Source: an uncultured Methylophilaceae bacterium
Lineage (GTDB): Bacteria > Pseudomonadota > Gammaproteobacteria > Burkholderiales > Methylophilaceae
DNA length: 45,065 nt
Direction of reading: 5' to 3'
Assembly (NCBI GenBank): GCA_903849185.1
Contig: CAINIH010000072.1
Coordinates: 1-45,065, forward strand
Under the pieces are notes generated by a model that worked only from the letters and a program-made list of their open reading frames with translations, was not told the DNA's origin and searched no databases. Each line of letters begins with the position of its first letter. Position 1 is the first letter of the stretch. The translations under genes were made by a program, and so were the position numbers. Below, in pieces: positions 10,401 through 19,073 of this stretch.

Positions 10401-11312
10401 ATGATTATGCGTTTCCACTTTCATAATAAAGTGAGTAAGTTCTTCGTGATCACCATAAACACCATTTTGGTTTGGATAAAAGCGATTGACCTTAGCGCCT
10501 TCTACAATAGAAGAATTGTCTGAGTAAGCCACAATCGTATTACCAGGATGTAATTGATGCGTATTTTTGATCATGCCAAAAAGTGATTTAGATTGCGTCT
10601 TACCATCTACAATCCAATCAGCATTAAATATTTTATGGCGACAGTGTTCTGAATTTGCTTGTGCAAACATCATGAGTTCTGCATCCGTAGGATTTCTTTT
10701 AATAGAAGTAAAATAATTAAATAAATAATCAATTTCATCTTCAGATAAAGCTAAGCCTAAATTTTTATTGAAATCATTTAAGACTTGTTTTCCACCTTCA
10801 AGTATTTCTGCGTACTGAATAGGTTTGGGAGGTAGATGAGAAAAAAGAGATTGAGCTTCATTAAGATCAAAAATCGAAACTTTTGTCATACGATCATGAA
10901 GTAATACTGAAAGCGTTTTCTTTTCATCATCCGATAATAAAGATTCGTCTTTTAATTCAACATATACAGCAACCGCTCTTTCGATACGTTTGATGTCATA
11001 AAGTCCGCAATGGTTTGCAATATCAGTAGCTCTTGAAGCCCAAGGCGATATGGTGCCAGGACGTGGCATGGTGATAATCGCGTTATGTTTAAATTTTAGT
11101 GTGTGAGCCTTAGGGCCATAATGCAGAATTTTTTCTAAGGTAGCTTTATCGTTTTCTGTGATTTTTTTCTCACACCATACGATATGAATGTATTCAGAAT
11201 GAATATCTTTGATTTGTTTATTGATTGTTTGAAGCTTTCCAAGAAGTTTTTCTTTTCTAAACTTTGAATAAGCTGGACCACCAGCAATATGAATAATTTC
11301 TTGGCTTTGCAT
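7425..11312 (-). CDS. purL: Phosphoribosylformylglycinamidine synthase
   Basis: Large single-chain FGAM synthase, which converts FGAR, glutamine and ATP to FGAM in step four of purine synthesis. At 1295 aa it matches the proteobacterial PurL (~1290) with three parts: an N-terminal domain, the AIR-synthetase-like catalytic repeats ([32 protein letters not shown]), and a C-terminal glutamine amidotransferase. The latter has the nucleophile in GICNGCQMM and the histidine in PHPERVYR. The start is [16 protein letters not shown]. It is apparently monocistronic upstream (85 bp from feoB); the small ankyrin gene follows 18 bp downstream. Confidence 0.97.
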   Translation of the reverse strand: MQSQEIIHIAGGPAYSKFRKEKLLGKLQTINKQIKDIHSEYIHIVWCEKKITENDKATLEKILHYGPKAHTLKFKHNAIITMPRPGTISPWASRATDIANHCGLYDIKRIERAVAVYVELKDESLLSDDEKKTLSVLLHDRMTKVSIFDLNEAQSLFSHLPPKPIQYAEILEGGKQVLNDFNKNLGLALSEDEIDYLFNYFTSIKRNPTDAELMMFAQANSEHCRHKIFNADWIVDGKTQSKSLFGMIKNTHQLHPGNTIVAYSDNSSIVEGAKVNRFYPNQNGVYGDHEELTHFIMKVETHNHPTAISPFSGAATGAGGEIRDEGATGRGSKPKAGLTGFSVSNLRIPEFIQPWEKDIYGAPARISSALQIMIDGPIGGASYNNEFGRPNIAGYFRTLEIKHNDEIKGFHKPIMLAGGIGSINDIHTKKHTIPPGALLIQLGGPAMLIGLGGGAASSMGTGFNAENLDFDSVQRGNPELQRRAQEVIDRCWQLGAQNPILSIHDVGAGGLSNAFPELVNDGGVGATFQLRAINNEEPSMSPRELWCNEAQERYVLAIKEKDLDLFKSLCERERCPFAIVGIAKDDKQLIVEDSLLKKDAVHMDLSILLGKPPKMTRNVKRKERRVKSVNIENIDIKDAAYRVLRYPAVANKMFLIHIGDRSVTGLIARDQLVGPWQVPVADVAVTLSSFDSTLGEAFAIGEKTPIAMIDAKASVRMALGEAITNLSAASIHHLEDIKLSANWMASAGHEGEDAALFDAVEEIGMHLCPDLGISIPVGKDSMSMKTTWLDQEKEKTVVSPVSLIVSAFAPVFDARKTLTPALNRNLKESGLIYIDLGLGKNRLGASSFNLVFNEVGDIPPTLDDTKTLKAFFQAIQTLKNENMIEAYHDRSDGGLFATLTEMAFAGRCGLNIDLTECGSDIKAILFNEELGAVIQVKKEHISSVLTKMNAALNQNAFFIGSIHSDQTIHIKHQNKIVFEDTRSNLQSAWTETSFKMQSIRDNPECALEEFSIISDDLDPGLNPKFDFDIPQSFAIKKTKPKIAILREQGVNGHVEMAAAFSTAGFEAHDVHMSDIIEGRKSLTDFSALVACGGFSYGDVLGAGEGWAKSILFNSKTRDAFEAFFLRPDTIALGICNGCQMMSNLKEIIPGSALWPHFVKNKSEQFEARFVSVEILKSNSIFFNGMHGAILPIAVAHGEGYTEYQTQNQMNDVLNHQLATLRYVDNYHKGTSAYPMNPNGSPEGITGFTSDNGRFSIMMPHPERVYRAVQNSWHPEAWDGLAPWYKMFANAYQFFN

Positions 11313-11381
11313 GTTTTGGGTAGTGTTTTAAGACGTTACTTTAAGCTTATGATTTTAACAGAAGCTATTTTTTAAAACCTT

Positions 11382-11402
11382 GTTAATTTTTAATAAATTA
11401 AC
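11382..11402. repeat. Perfect inverted repeat at feoB 3' end (8-5-8)
   Basis: GTTAATTT, 5-nt loop, AAATTAAC: a perfect 8-bp stem that overlaps the feoB stop codon. It is AT-rich. On the feoB transcript no uninterrupted U-tract follows, so it is at best a weak terminator or a 3'-end stabilising hairpin. Confidence 0.5.
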
Positions 11403-13188
11403 TAGAAAAGTAGAGTAAGGTTTGATAGAAAATAAAACTAAAAACCCAGGCTAGAAGGAGCGCCCACGAGACCGAATAAACTACAAATGAAAGGCTTTTA
11501 GATTCATTTTTAAGCGTAGCAATCGTAGAAAGACAGGGCGTATAAATGAGAGTAAAAATCAAGAAGCTAATCGCCTGTATTTGACTCACATTGCTATAAA
11601 GATGGTGAGCTAAAGCAGTACCTTCTACCCCATAAATCACTGCTAATGCTCCAATGACAATTTCTTTGGCAATAAAGCCAAAAATCAGCGCAATCACCAA
11701 TTGCTCATTAATACCAATGGGATGGAAAATAGGGGATAACCATTTACCTAATTGACCCGAATAAGTGAGTTCACTGGCAATTGGTACATCCATTGGGAAA
11801 TGCGTTAATGCCCAAACAAGAAGGACACCAATAATAATAAATTTAGTCGCGCGCGTTAGAAAATGTTTAATCTCAAGCACGCTTCTTTTGATGATGTGAT
11901 TCATTGTAGGAAAGCGATACGGGGGCAATTCAATAATAATAGGCTCCTTATTTTTAAACTGATGTTTAAAAATAAGTGCTGAAATAAAGATCGTCAAAAA
12001 GCTTAATAGATAAAGACAAAAAAGAACCAAAGGACCATATTTGGCACTAAAGAGCGCTGTAATAATAAATAAAAATACCTGAAGTCTTGCTGAGCATAAT
12101 GAGAATGGAATCACAAACATCGTTAAAAGACGCAATTCTTTTGTGCGCATAATTTTAGTGCCCATGAGAGCGGGCACATTGCAACCAAAGCCCATAAGCA
12201 TCATGACAAAACCTCTGCCATCCAAGCCTATCTTTTCCATCAAGGCATCCATTAAAAATGCAGCTCTTGAGAAATAACCGCTATCTTCGACAATGCTCAT
12301 GATGAGGAAGAAAAGAATAATAATGGGTACAAAGGCAGCCACAGTAGTGACACCTAAATAGAGACCATCTAAGAGTAAGCTTTGAAAGATACCATGATGA
12401 TTTGTAAATAAAGGCTCAAGATAATCCACCCTAAAAAAATTAAAGAATTGAGTCATCAAATCTTGAATGGGTTTACCGAGCGTGAAGATAAACTGAAATA
12501 TCGAAAATACAATCACAAAGAAAATAGGCAAGCCCCAATAAGGATCTAAAAAGAGAGCATCTAATTTTTTTGTATTCTTATCGTTAAGTTTGGCCGGATA
12601 CTTAACAGTTGATTTGATTAAAGCTTGAATTGTTTTTTCGTGAGATATTTGATCGGATAAATTTAATGGCTTAATTTTTTTAATAGGCGCAGTGATTTTT
12701 TGATTCATCACTTGAGTGGATGCCTTTAAAAGTTGAGCCATACCTTCGCCGAATTTAGCGCTTGTTTTAACGACAGGTGTTTTAAGTTTTTTTTCTAATA
12801 ATGGTGCATTGATAGTGATGCCCATTTTTTTTGCTTCATCATGCATATTGAGCGCTAATACACACGGAATATGAAGTTTTTGAAGTTGTAATAACAATGA
12901 AAGCTGTCGTTCAATTTGAGCGCTACATAAGACAACAATCGCTAAATCAATCTTGTTGTGGTTGATAAAGCTTTGTACAATTTTTTCGTCTTCAGATAAG
13001 CCTTGAAGATCATAAATGCCTGGAAGATCCACTAGTTCAGCCATATGGCCGCCTAGCAATGTTTTGACTGCATGCAAATCCACGGTAATGCCAGGCCAAT
13101 TACCCACGCGTGCCGATGATCCGCTTAAGCGATTAAACAGAGTCGACTTGCCCGTATTTGGCATACCTAAGAGGGCAATACGTTTCAT
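11398..13188 (-). CDS. feoB: Ferrous iron transporter FeoB (short form)
   Basis: Inner-membrane Fe(II) transporter with a cytoplasmic N-terminal G-protein domain. The GTPase motifs are G1 GMPNTGKST, G3 DLPGIYDL and G4 NMHD. The membrane domain carries the two Gate-type motifs: SIVEDSGYFSRAAF then GFGCNVPALMGTK, and IPFSLCSARLQVF. At 596 aa it is well below the ~770 aa of the E. coli protein but within the range of short FeoB proteins; all core motifs are present. It overlaps feoA by 4 bp (ATGA), giving translational coupling, and no feoC follows. It is probably regulated by Fur through the site upstream of feoA. Confidence 0.95.
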   Translation of the reverse strand: MKRIALLGMPNTGKSTLFNRLSGSSARVGNWPGITVDLHAVKTLLGGHMAELVDLPGIYDLQGLSEDEKIVQSFINHNKIDLAIVVLCSAQIERQLSLLLQLQKLHIPCVLALNMHDEAKKMGITINAPLLEKKLKTPVVKTSAKFGEGMAQLLKASTQVMNQKITAPIKKIKPLNLSDQISHEKTIQALIKSTVKYPAKLNDKNTKKLDALFLDPYWGLPIFFVIVFSIFQFIFTLGKPIQDLMTQFFNFFRVDYLEPLFTNHHGIFQSLLLDGLYLGVTTVAAFVPIIILFFLIMSIVEDSGYFSRAAFLMDALMEKIGLDGRGFVMMLMGFGCNVPALMGTKIMRTKELRLLTMFVIPFSLCSARLQVFLFIITALFSAKYGPLVLFCLYLLSFLTIFISALIFKHQFKNKEPIIIELPPYRFPTMNHIIKRSVLEIKHFLTRATKFIIIGVLLVWALTHFPMDVPIASELTYSGQLGKWLSPIFHPIGINEQLVIALIFGFIAKEIVIGALAVIYGVEGTALAHHLYSNVSQIQAISFLIFTLIYTPCLSTIATLKNESKSLSFVVYSVSWALLLAWVFSFIFYQTLLYFSS

Positions 13189-13424
13189 AGGAGAGCTTTA
13201 TTAATGTGGATGAGCGATGCTTCGTGTTCCCGAATCATGAGTTCAGTCGTATCAATCATGATGTGAAAAGGACCCTTAAACTGCGCTTTTCTTAAGACGG
13301 TGATTTTCTTGCCGCGTTTCAACCCCATGGCATTCAGCCTTTGGATAAGTAAGCGATCCATGGCGAGCTTATGGATAAAGCCGCTTTGGCCTTCTGATAA
13401 TTCTAATAAGGTAGTCATAGCCAT
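13185..13424 (-). CDS. feoA: Ferrous iron transport protein FeoA
   Basis: Small SH3-like cytoplasmic partner of FeoB (79 aa, normal length). Typical segments are LNAMGLKRGKKITVLRKA and GPFHIMID. An alternative start is the second ATG two codons downstream (13418); neither has a clear Shine-Dalgarno sequence, and the Fur box ends only 6 bp before the first ATG. It is the first gene of feoAB. Confidence 0.9.
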   Translation of the reverse strand: MAMTTLLELSEGQSGFIHKLAMDRLLIQRLNAMGLKRGKKITVLRKAQFKGPFHIMIDTTELMIREHEASLIHINKALL

Positions 13425-13430
13425 CTAAAT

Positions 13431-13449
13431 GATAATGATTCTTATTATT
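13431..13449 (-). promoter_or_regulatory. Fur box upstream of feoAB
   Basis: The minus strand reads AATAATAAGAATCATTATC, matching 16 of 19 positions of the consensus Fur operator GATAATGATAATCATTATC. It lies immediately upstream of feoA and overlaps a perfect TATAAT (13447-13452, minus strand), as expected for an iron-responsive repressor site. With that -10 the leader would be only about 15 nt. Confidence 0.8.
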
Positions 13450-13452
13450 ATA
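13447..13452 (-). promoter_or_regulatory. Putative -10 of feoAB promoter
   Basis: Perfect TATAAT on the minus strand, overlapping the upstream edge of the Fur box. The -35 region would fall within the terminator hairpin of the preceding parvulin gene, and no good TTGACA is seen there. Confidence 0.5.
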
Positions 13453-13453
13453 T

Positions 13454-13481
13454 ACAAAAAAGCCTGCGTAGCGCAGGCTTT
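13454..13481 (-). terminator. Rho-independent terminator of the parvulin gene
   Basis: A GC-rich hairpin, AAGCCTGCG-TAG-CGCAGGCTT, whose minus-strand transcript continues into TTTTTTG. It lies 25 bp after the stop of the PpiC-type gene and abuts the feoA promoter. Stem and U-tract make this one of two unambiguous intrinsic terminators in the window. Confidence 0.85.
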
Positions 13482-13505
13482 GTATGACTTCTAAGATTGA
13501 ATTCC

Positions 13506-14300
13506 TTATTTACGGTTATCTACAATCTTAGCTTTTGCTTTAAGGTCTAAAACAAGTTTATCAAGTTGTTTCTGTTGAAGTGTTTTAGCCAAACCTTCTT
13601 TCACTTTATCAAACTCAGGCGCTTGAAGTGCTCTTGTATCTTCTAGTTTAATCACATGCCAGCCAAATTGTGTTTGCACAGGTGTTGTTGTGAAGTTACC
13701 TTTTTTAAGTGACGTCAGTGCATCAGCAAATGGTTTAACCATTGTATTCGCCGGGAACCAGCCTAAATCACCACCTTTATCTTTTGAACCTGGATCTTTT
13801 GATTTATCTTTTGCAAGTTTAGTAAAGTTGCCGCCTTTATTAAGCTCAGCAATGACATCTTTAGCTTCTTGCTCACTTGCAACAAGAATATGTTTTGCAT
13901 TGAATTCTTGTGTGCCTAAATCTTTTTTGTATTGTTCATAAGCATTTTTAATATCAGATTCTGAAATAGGATTTTTTTGTACGTAGTTTTGTAAGAATGT
14001 GTTGTACAGCATTTCCTTACGTGCTAATTCTTCTTTTAAAAGATAGTTTGCGTCTTTACTAAGCCCTGTTCTCTCTGCTTCTTGATTAATGAGTTCCATT
14101 GCAATCATGCGATTCACAATCATATTGTTAAGATTGTCATCCATTTTTTGGCCGCGACTTGTAAGATCTTTCACTACAAAATCATAAAGATTCTTTTTGA
14201 TAGGCTTCCCATTCACCGTAATATTTAAATCGGCTGCTTGCGCTAAAATTCCAAGCTGGATAAGTAAAACAAAAACTAAGGTTTTGATAACAGAAAACAT
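13506..14300 (-). CDS. Periplasmic parvulin-type peptidyl-prolyl isomerase
   Basis: A 264-aa PpiC/SurA-like folding catalyst. A signal peptide covers residues 1-22 (ends LAQA before ADLN). A SurA-N-like helical region precedes the parvulin domain at about residues 130-230, with AKHILVASEQEAKDVI, GGDLGWFPANTMV and the core QFGWHVIKLED. There is no lipobox, so it should be soluble periplasmic. A good Shine-Dalgarno AAGGAG sits 6 bp before the ATG, and a strong terminator follows. Close relatives are usually annotated simply as peptidylprolyl isomerase; I do not assign surA. Confidence 0.9.
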   Translation of the reverse strand: MFSVIKTLVFVLLIQLGILAQAADLNITVNGKPIKKNLYDFVVKDLTSRGQKMDDNLNNMIVNRMIAMELINQEAERTGLSKDANYLLKEELARKEMLYNTFLQNYVQKNPISESDIKNAYEQYKKDLGTQEFNAKHILVASEQEAKDVIAELNKGGNFTKLAKDKSKDPGSKDKGGDLGWFPANTMVKPFADALTSLKKGNFTTTPVQTQFGWHVIKLEDTRALQAPEFDKVKEGLAKTLQQKQLDKLVLDLKAKAKIVDNRK

Positions 14301-14337
14301 TAAAGCTCCTTGGTAATTAATATTGTAGAGTGATTCC

Positions 14338-14586
14338 TTAAGGCAAATCAGCCTTGATACTTAATGCATGAATTTTTTGAGGAATTAAATCTTTAAGCGC
14401 GTCGTAAATGATGCGATGCCTCATTATCGTTGATTTTCCTAAAAAATGCGAACTTGTAATTTCTAAATTGAAATGTCCTCCACCCGTATTGCCACTATGT
14501 CCCTTATGAAGATCGCTTAAATCCTTAAGGCTTAAATGCGAAGGCTCTAAAAATGCCAGCTTTTCTTTAATAAGATCTTGCAGCAT
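14338..14586 (-). CDS. bolA: BolA family protein
   Basis: An 82-aa BolA/IbaG-type protein with the family core HSGNTGGGHFNLEITSSHF and RHRIIYDALKDLI. BolA proteins partner with monothiol glutaredoxins in iron-sulfur handling and influence envelope regulation. Its neighbours bolA-yciI-yciB are a conserved proteobacterial cluster; the gene starts 6 bp after yciI. Confidence 0.9.
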   Translation of the reverse strand: MLQDLIKEKLAFLEPSHLSLKDLSDLHKGHSGNTGGGHFNLEITSSHFLGKSTIMRHRIIYDALKDLIPQKIHALSIKADLP

Positions 14587-14592
14587 AAATAT

Positions 14593-14892
14593 TTAAGGCA
14601 GTGTTTTTCTGAAAGGTTTTACTTCAACAGCAGCGTAAACACCTGAAGTATAAAAAGGATCTTCATGTGCCCAACGTATCGCCTCATCGAGCGAAGTAAA
14701 TTCAGCCACAATGAGGCTTCCTGAAAAGCCATCTAAACCAGGATCAATGGCATCGATAGCAGGAAAAGGCCCTGCGAGAAGAAGCTTTCCTTGATCTTGT
14801 AATATTTTAATGCGCGCTAAATGCGCTGGTCTTTGAGCTAATCTTTGATTAAGGCTATTTTGCTTATCTTTAGCAATGATGGCGTAAAACAT
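14593..14892 (-). CDS. yciI: YciI-like protein
   Basis: A 99-aa dimeric alpha-beta barrel of the YciI family, with the conserved active-site-like His and Asp in RPAHLARI and RWAHEDPFYTSGVY. The biological substrate of the family is not known. It starts 1 bp after yciB and precedes bolA, a conserved order. Confidence 0.88.
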   Translation of the reverse strand: MFYAIIAKDKQNSLNQRLAQRPAHLARIKILQDQGKLLLAGPFPAIDAIDPGLDGFSGSLIVAEFTSLDEAIRWAHEDPFYTSGVYAAVEVKPFRKTLP

Positions 14893-14893
14893 A

Positions 14894-15421
14894 TTATTTG
14901 TGATTCGCTCTTGATGCTAAAACACCAATCAATATGGCATAGCAGATGATTAATCCTGTAATGCCAAATAATTTAAAATTGACCCAAGTGCTTTCTGAAA
15001 AATTAAAAGCGACATAAAGATTAAGCGCACCTAGACCACCAAAAAATACTGCAGAAGTCATATTGATTTGATTCCAAGTTTTTTCATTTAATTGAATTTG
15101 TTGGCCCATGAGATTTTTAACAAGATTTTTTTTCTTAAAAAATTGAAAAAATAAAAGTGCGCCTGATAGCAGCCAATACAAAATACTGGGCTTCCATTTA
15201 ATGAAGTTTGCGTCATGAAGCCATAAAGTTGTGCCACCTAAGATACTGATCAATACAGCATTAAATATAAGTAATTTATCCACTCTCTTATGAATGAGCT
15301 TGCTATAGATCACTTGAAAAAATGTGGCAGCAATGACGACTAATGTTGCGGTATAAATGTTTGAAAATTTATATGCAATAAAAAAAAGAATGACAGGAAA
15401 GAGATCGAATAGAAATTTCAT
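14894..15421 (-). CDS. yciB: Inner-membrane septation protein A (YciB/IspZ)
   Basis: A 175-aa polytopic inner-membrane protein with about five hydrophobic segments. It starts MKFLFDLFPVILFFIAYK, the typical YciB N-terminus, and has LNEKTWNQINMTSAVFFGGLGALNLYVA. YciB influences cell-envelope integrity and septation in enterobacteria. A GAGGT Shine-Dalgarno lies about 12 nt before the ATG. It is the first gene of the yciB-yciI-bolA run and is divergent from the PHP gene. Confidence 0.92.
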   Translation of the reverse strand: MKFLFDLFPVILFFIAYKFSNIYTATLVVIAATFFQVIYSKLIHKRVDKLLIFNAVLISILGGTTLWLHDANFIKWKPSILYWLLSGALLFFQFFKKKNLVKNLMGQQIQLNEKTWNQINMTSAVFFGGLGALNLYVAFNFSESTWVNFKLFGITGLIICYAILIGVLASRANHK

Positions 15422-15479
15422 TTTTTAAAATTACCTCAAGGCTTTTGTAAATTATCTTTGGTCTAGACTATCTGATACT

Positions 15480-16355
15480 ATGGTAGTTCATATCGAAGCA
15501 CCTATAACTATGATTGATCTTCATTCACATTCTACTATATCTGATGGTTTATTAAGCCCAACTGCACTTGTTCAACATGCACATGCTAAAGGCATTAAAG
15601 TTCTTTCTTTGACTGATCATGATGATGTGGAAGGTTTAAAAGAGGCAACTTCAGAAGCAAAATTATTAGGCATGCACTTAATTCATGGCGTTGAAATTTC
15701 AGTGACATGGAAAAGGGGTACGATTCATATCGTTGGATTAAATGTAGATTCAGAAAATAAAACCTTATTGCAAGGACTTTCTTCTATCCGAGAAGGGCGC
15801 TTTGAAAGAGCGAAACAAATGGCGCATGCACTTGATGAAGTAGGTATCAAAGGCAGCTTAGAAGGCGCATTAAAATATGCAAAATCAGGCATTCTAGGTC
15901 GAACACATTTTGCAAGATTTTTAGTTGAAACAGGCCATGCTAAAGATGTGAGAACCGTATTTAAAAATTATCTCGTAAAAGGCAAACCAGGCTTTATTGA
16001 ACACACATGGACCACTCTAGAAAATGCGCTGACATGGATTCATGAAAGTGGCGGTATTGCAGCCATCGCTCATCCTGCTCGATACGATTTAGGTAAAAAT
16101 AATCTTTTGGCATTCTTAAATGAATTTAAAGCATTGGGAGGCCAAGGGATTGAAGTTATTTCAGGAAGTCATACGACTGAAGATTCTTTAAAATTTGCAA
16201 GAATTGCAGATGAGTTTGAATTTCTAGCATCTATAGGTTCTGACTATCATGGGCCAGGGATTTCTTATAAGGAGATGGGGTCTTTACCCAAACTTCCTGA
16301 AACATGCGTTCCGATATGGAAAAGTTGGAATGAAGTCAATGCCTTACTGAACTAA
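15480..16355 (+). CDS. PHP-domain phosphoesterase (RNase AM / nucleoside bisphosphate phosphatase family)
   Basis: A 291-aa metal-dependent phosphoesterase of the PHP superfamily, the YciV/TrpH group. E. coli YciV acts on nucleoside 3',5'-bisphosphates and trims 5' ends of RNA. Metal-ligand motifs are DLHSHSTISDG, SLTDHDDVEG, HGVEIS, IAHPARYD and GSDYHGPG. The family usually starts at IDLHSHS, so the internal ATG at 15510 is a plausible alternative start that would remove ten residues; no strong Shine-Dalgarno decides. Divergent from yciB. Confidence 0.9.
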   Translation: MVVHIEAPITMIDLHSHSTISDGLLSPTALVQHAHAKGIKVLSLTDHDDVEGLKEATSEAKLLGMHLIHGVEISVTWKRGTIHIVGLNVDSENKTLLQGLSSIREGRFERAKQMAHALDEVGIKGSLEGALKYAKSGILGRTHFARFLVETGHAKDVRTVFKNYLVKGKPGFIEHTWTTLENALTWIHESGGIAAIAHPARYDLGKNNLLAFLNEFKALGGQGIEVISGSHTTEDSLKFARIADEFEFLASIGSDYHGPGISYKEMGSLPKLPETCVPIWKSWNEVNALLN

Positions 16356-16384
16356 ATTTTTTCTTAAAATCACATATTTCTTGA

Positions 16385-16404
16385 TTGAATATAAGAATAT
16401 TCAA
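16385..16404. repeat. Perfect inverted repeat (8-4-8), first of a tandem pair
   Basis: TTGAATAT-AAGA-ATATTCAA, a perfect 8-bp stem 29 bp after the PHP gene stop and directly abutting a second palindrome. Together they occupy the 37 bp before the site-2 protease start codon. It could be a dimer-binding operator or an RNA hairpin. Confidence 0.6.
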
Positions 16405-16421
16405 ATAGAATGACATTCTAT
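16405..16421. repeat. Perfect palindrome (8-1-8) ending 2 bp before a start codon
   Basis: ATAGAATG-A-CATTCTAT, perfectly symmetric around a single base and adjoining the preceding inverted repeat. The ATG of the M50 protease gene begins at 16424, so a repressor bound here, or the hairpin formed in mRNA, would cover the ribosome-binding region. No ordinary Shine-Dalgarno sequence is visible. Confidence 0.6.
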
Positions 16422-16423
16422 AT

Positions 16424-17062
16424 ATGGAATTAACCGCTATACAAAAAGTTACCGTTTACGCGCTTCCCATCATCTTTGCGATTACGGTTCATGAAGCAGC
16501 TCATGGCTATGCTGCAAAGCATTTTGGCGATTTGACTGCTTACAACCAAAACAGAATTAGTTTAAATCCACTCAGGCATATCGATCCGATTGGTACCATT
16601 ATTCTCCCAGCGTTAACTGTATTATTAGGAGGCGTTTTGTTTGGATGGGCCAAGCCTGTTCCAGTTAATTTTATGAATTTACGCCATCCTAAAAAAGATA
16701 TGCTTTGGGTAGCTGCTGCTGGTCCTTTTTCAAATTTAATCATGGCGATTTTTTGGACGATTTTATTTGGACGAAGCGCATACTTTCCAGAATCAATGTC
16801 TTTATTTATTCAACAAATGAGTATTGCAGGCATTAGTATTAATTTGTCTTTGATGGTCTTGAATCTAATTCCACTTCCACCGCTTGATGGAGGAAGAATT
16901 GCTGTGAGTTTATTACCAAACCATCTTGCTTATAAATACGCGCAAGTTGAGCGATATGGTTTTTTAATTTTGATTATTTTATTAATGACCCATATTCTTG
17001 ATTTGATCATTTTTCCTCTGATCCAAATTAGTCAAAGTTTAATTTTATGGATATTTGCTTAA
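16424..17062 (+). CDS. Site-2 protease family membrane metallopeptidase (M50)
   Basis: A 212-aa polytopic inner-membrane zinc peptidase of the short M50/S2P type without PDZ domain. The zinc motif HEAAH is at residues 23-27 in TM1 and the third ligand Asp is in LNLIPLPPLDGGR near residue 155. At least four hydrophobic segments are present. The physiological substrate is unknown. It lies between the PHP gene and trpS in the same direction, a neighbourhood I recall as common in betaproteobacteria. Its upstream gap holds two adjacent perfect palindromes. Confidence 0.88.
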   Translation: MELTAIQKVTVYALPIIFAITVHEAAHGYAAKHFGDLTAYNQNRISLNPLRHIDPIGTIILPALTVLLGGVLFGWAKPVPVNFMNLRHPKKDMLWVAAAGPFSNLIMAIFWTILFGRSAYFPESMSLFIQQMSIAGISINLSLMVLNLIPLPPLDGGRIAVSLLPNHLAYKYAQVERYGFLILIILLMTHILDLIIFPLIQISQSLILWIFA

Positions 17063-17079
17063 GGATGAAGGTATAGGTT

Positions 17080-18279
17080 ATGGCTATTGAACGCGTCATA
17101 TCTGGCATGCGACCCACGGGCAATCTTCATTTGGGTCATTACAATGGAGTGCTAAAGAATTGGATCAACCTCCAACATGAATTCGAATGTTTATTCTTTG
17201 TAGCGGATTGGCACGCACTTACAACACATTATGACTCTCCTGAAATTATTGAAGAGAACGTCTGGGAAATGGTAGTGGATTGGCTTGCAGCGGGGGTTGA
17301 TCCAGCAACAGCAACTATCTTTATTCAATCTAAAGTCCCTGAGCACGCTGAGCTTCATACTCTGTTATCTATGATCACACCTCTGGGCTGGCTAGAGAGA
17401 GTGCCAACTTATAAAGATCAGCAGGAAAAATTATCTTCTAAAGATTTATCGACTTATGGATTCTTAGGCTACCCATTATTACAAAGTGCGGATATTTTAA
17501 TTTACAAGGCAACTCAAGTGCCTGTTGGCGAAGATCAAATTCCTCATATTGAATTTACACGTGAAATTGCAAGGCGCTTTAATCATCTTTATGGCAAAGA
17601 AGCTGGCTTTGTTGAAAAAGCTGAAGAGGCGATTAAAAAATTAGGCTCTAAAAAAAGCAGTCTCTATATAGAAATGAAAACAGCGTATCAAGAAAATGGC
17701 GACGAGGAAGCCTTAGATTCAGCGCGCGTGTTAATCGAAGAACATCAGGGGTTAAGTTTAGGCGACAAAGAAAGGTTATTAGGCTTTTTAGAAGGGGGTG
17801 GCAAAATGATTCTAGTTGAGCCTGAATATAAATTAGCCCCCGCATCAAAGATGATTGGTTTAGACGGTCAAAAAATGTCTAAGTCTTATAACAATACAAT
17901 TGCCTTAAGAGAGTCTCCTGAATCTGTTGAGAAAAAAATTAAAACAATGCCAACAGATCCTGCGCGCGTCAGAAGAAATGACCCAGGTAATCCAGATCAT
18001 TGCCCTGTGTGGCAATTGCATCAAGTCTACTCAAATGACGAAATAAAGTCTTGGGTCGAAACGGGATGTAAAGAAGCTAAAATAGGATGTATTGAGTGTA
18101 AGCAACCTGTGATTGAAGCGATTAATAAAGAATTGAAACCTATTCAAGAAAGAGCATCTCATTACATTGAAGATCCTGATCTTGTAAAAAATATCGTGGC
18201 AGAAGGTTGTGAAAAAGCGAGAAAATTAGCAAGAGAAACGATGCGAGAAGTAAGGGAAGCGATGGGGTTAAATTACTAA
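17080..18279 (+). CDS. trpS: Tryptophanyl-tRNA synthetase
   Basis: Charges tRNA-Trp (class Ic synthetase). The HIGH-type motif is HLGHYNG near residue 18 and the KMSKS loop is GQKMSKSYNN near residue 265. At 399 aa it is about 65 residues longer than the E. coli enzyme; the extra length lies partly in a charged insert before the KMSKS loop (around residues 180-250). The Shine-Dalgarno-like GAAGG lies about 9 nt upstream. Its stop overlaps the scpA start by 1 bp (TAATG). Confidence 0.95.
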   Translation: MAIERVISGMRPTGNLHLGHYNGVLKNWINLQHEFECLFFVADWHALTTHYDSPEIIEENVWEMVVDWLAAGVDPATATIFIQSKVPEHAELHTLLSMITPLGWLERVPTYKDQQEKLSSKDLSTYGFLGYPLLQSADILIYKATQVPVGEDQIPHIEFTREIARRFNHLYGKEAGFVEKAEEAIKKLGSKKSSLYIEMKTAYQENGDEEALDSARVLIEEHQGLSLGDKERLLGFLEGGGKMILVEPEYKLAPASKMIGLDGQKMSKSYNNTIALRESPESVEKKIKTMPTDPARVRRNDPGNPDHCPVWQLHQVYSNDEIKSWVETGCKEAKIGCIECKQPVIEAINKELKPIQERASHYIEDPDLVKNIVAEGCEKARKLARETMREVREAMGLNY

Positions 18280-19070
18280 TGAATCAAGAAGTGCAAACAG
18301 CGACGATTGGAAAAATTCATGGAGAGAATATTGAGGTATTACCTCAGGATCTCTACATCCCTCCTGACGCACTTGAAATTTACCTAGAAGCTTTTGAAGG
18401 ACCGCTCGATCTTCTTTTATACCTCATTAGAAAACATAACTTAGATATTCTCGACATCCCTATGGCTGACTTAACAATTCAGTACATGGATTATGTAGAG
18501 AAAATGAAAGAAATTAAACTTGAGTTAGCTGCAGATTATTTACTTATGTCCGCTGTCTTGATTGAAATTAAATCAAGAATGCTGTTACCTAAGAAAACAG
18601 CCGAAGTAGATACAGAACAAGATCCCCGCGCTGAACTTGTGCGAAGACTCATGGAATATGAGCTTATTAAAATAGCCTCTGAAAAACTCACACAAATGCC
18701 ACAAGTGGGCGTTGATCTTTTTGTAGCCAATGCCTATTTTGAAAAAATTACAGAAATTACTTATCCAGATGTATCGATCGATGAAATATTCGCAGCATGG
18801 AAAAATATTTTAAATCGTGCAAAACATTTTGAAGCGCATAAAGTTGCTCGAAATGAACTCTCTGTAAGAGAGCACATGACCATGATTTTAAGAAAACTTC
18901 AAGAGGAAGAATTTGTTGAGTTTTCATCATTGTTTGATGTGGCTGAAGATAGAATTCAAAAATTAGTTGTATGTTTCTTAGCTATATTAGAATTAGCAAG
19001 AGAGCGACTTATTAAAATTACTCAGCAAGAAAGTTTTTCTCCTATCTACATTAAATTACAGATTAATTAA
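18279..19070 (+). CDS. scpA: Segregation and condensation protein A
   Basis: The kleisin subunit of the SMC-ScpAB condensin complex, acting on the nucleoid. Core segments are YLEAFEGPLDLLLYLIRKHNLDILDIPMADLT at the N-terminus (SMC-neck binding) and the winged-helix C-terminus VVCFLAILELARERLI. At 263 aa it is normal. About 30 residues precede the usual core start. Translationally coupled to trpS (1-bp overlap) and followed by scpB after 3 bp. Confidence 0.93.
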   Translation: MNQEVQTATIGKIHGENIEVLPQDLYIPPDALEIYLEAFEGPLDLLLYLIRKHNLDILDIPMADLTIQYMDYVEKMKEIKLELAADYLLMSAVLIEIKSRMLLPKKTAEVDTEQDPRAELVRRLMEYELIKIASEKLTQMPQVGVDLFVANAYFEKITEITYPDVSIDEIFAAWKNILNRAKHFEAHKVARNELSVREHMTMILRKLQEEEFVEFSSLFDVAEDRIQKLVVCFLAILELARERLIKITQQESFSPIYIKLQIN

Positions 19071-19073
19071 GCC

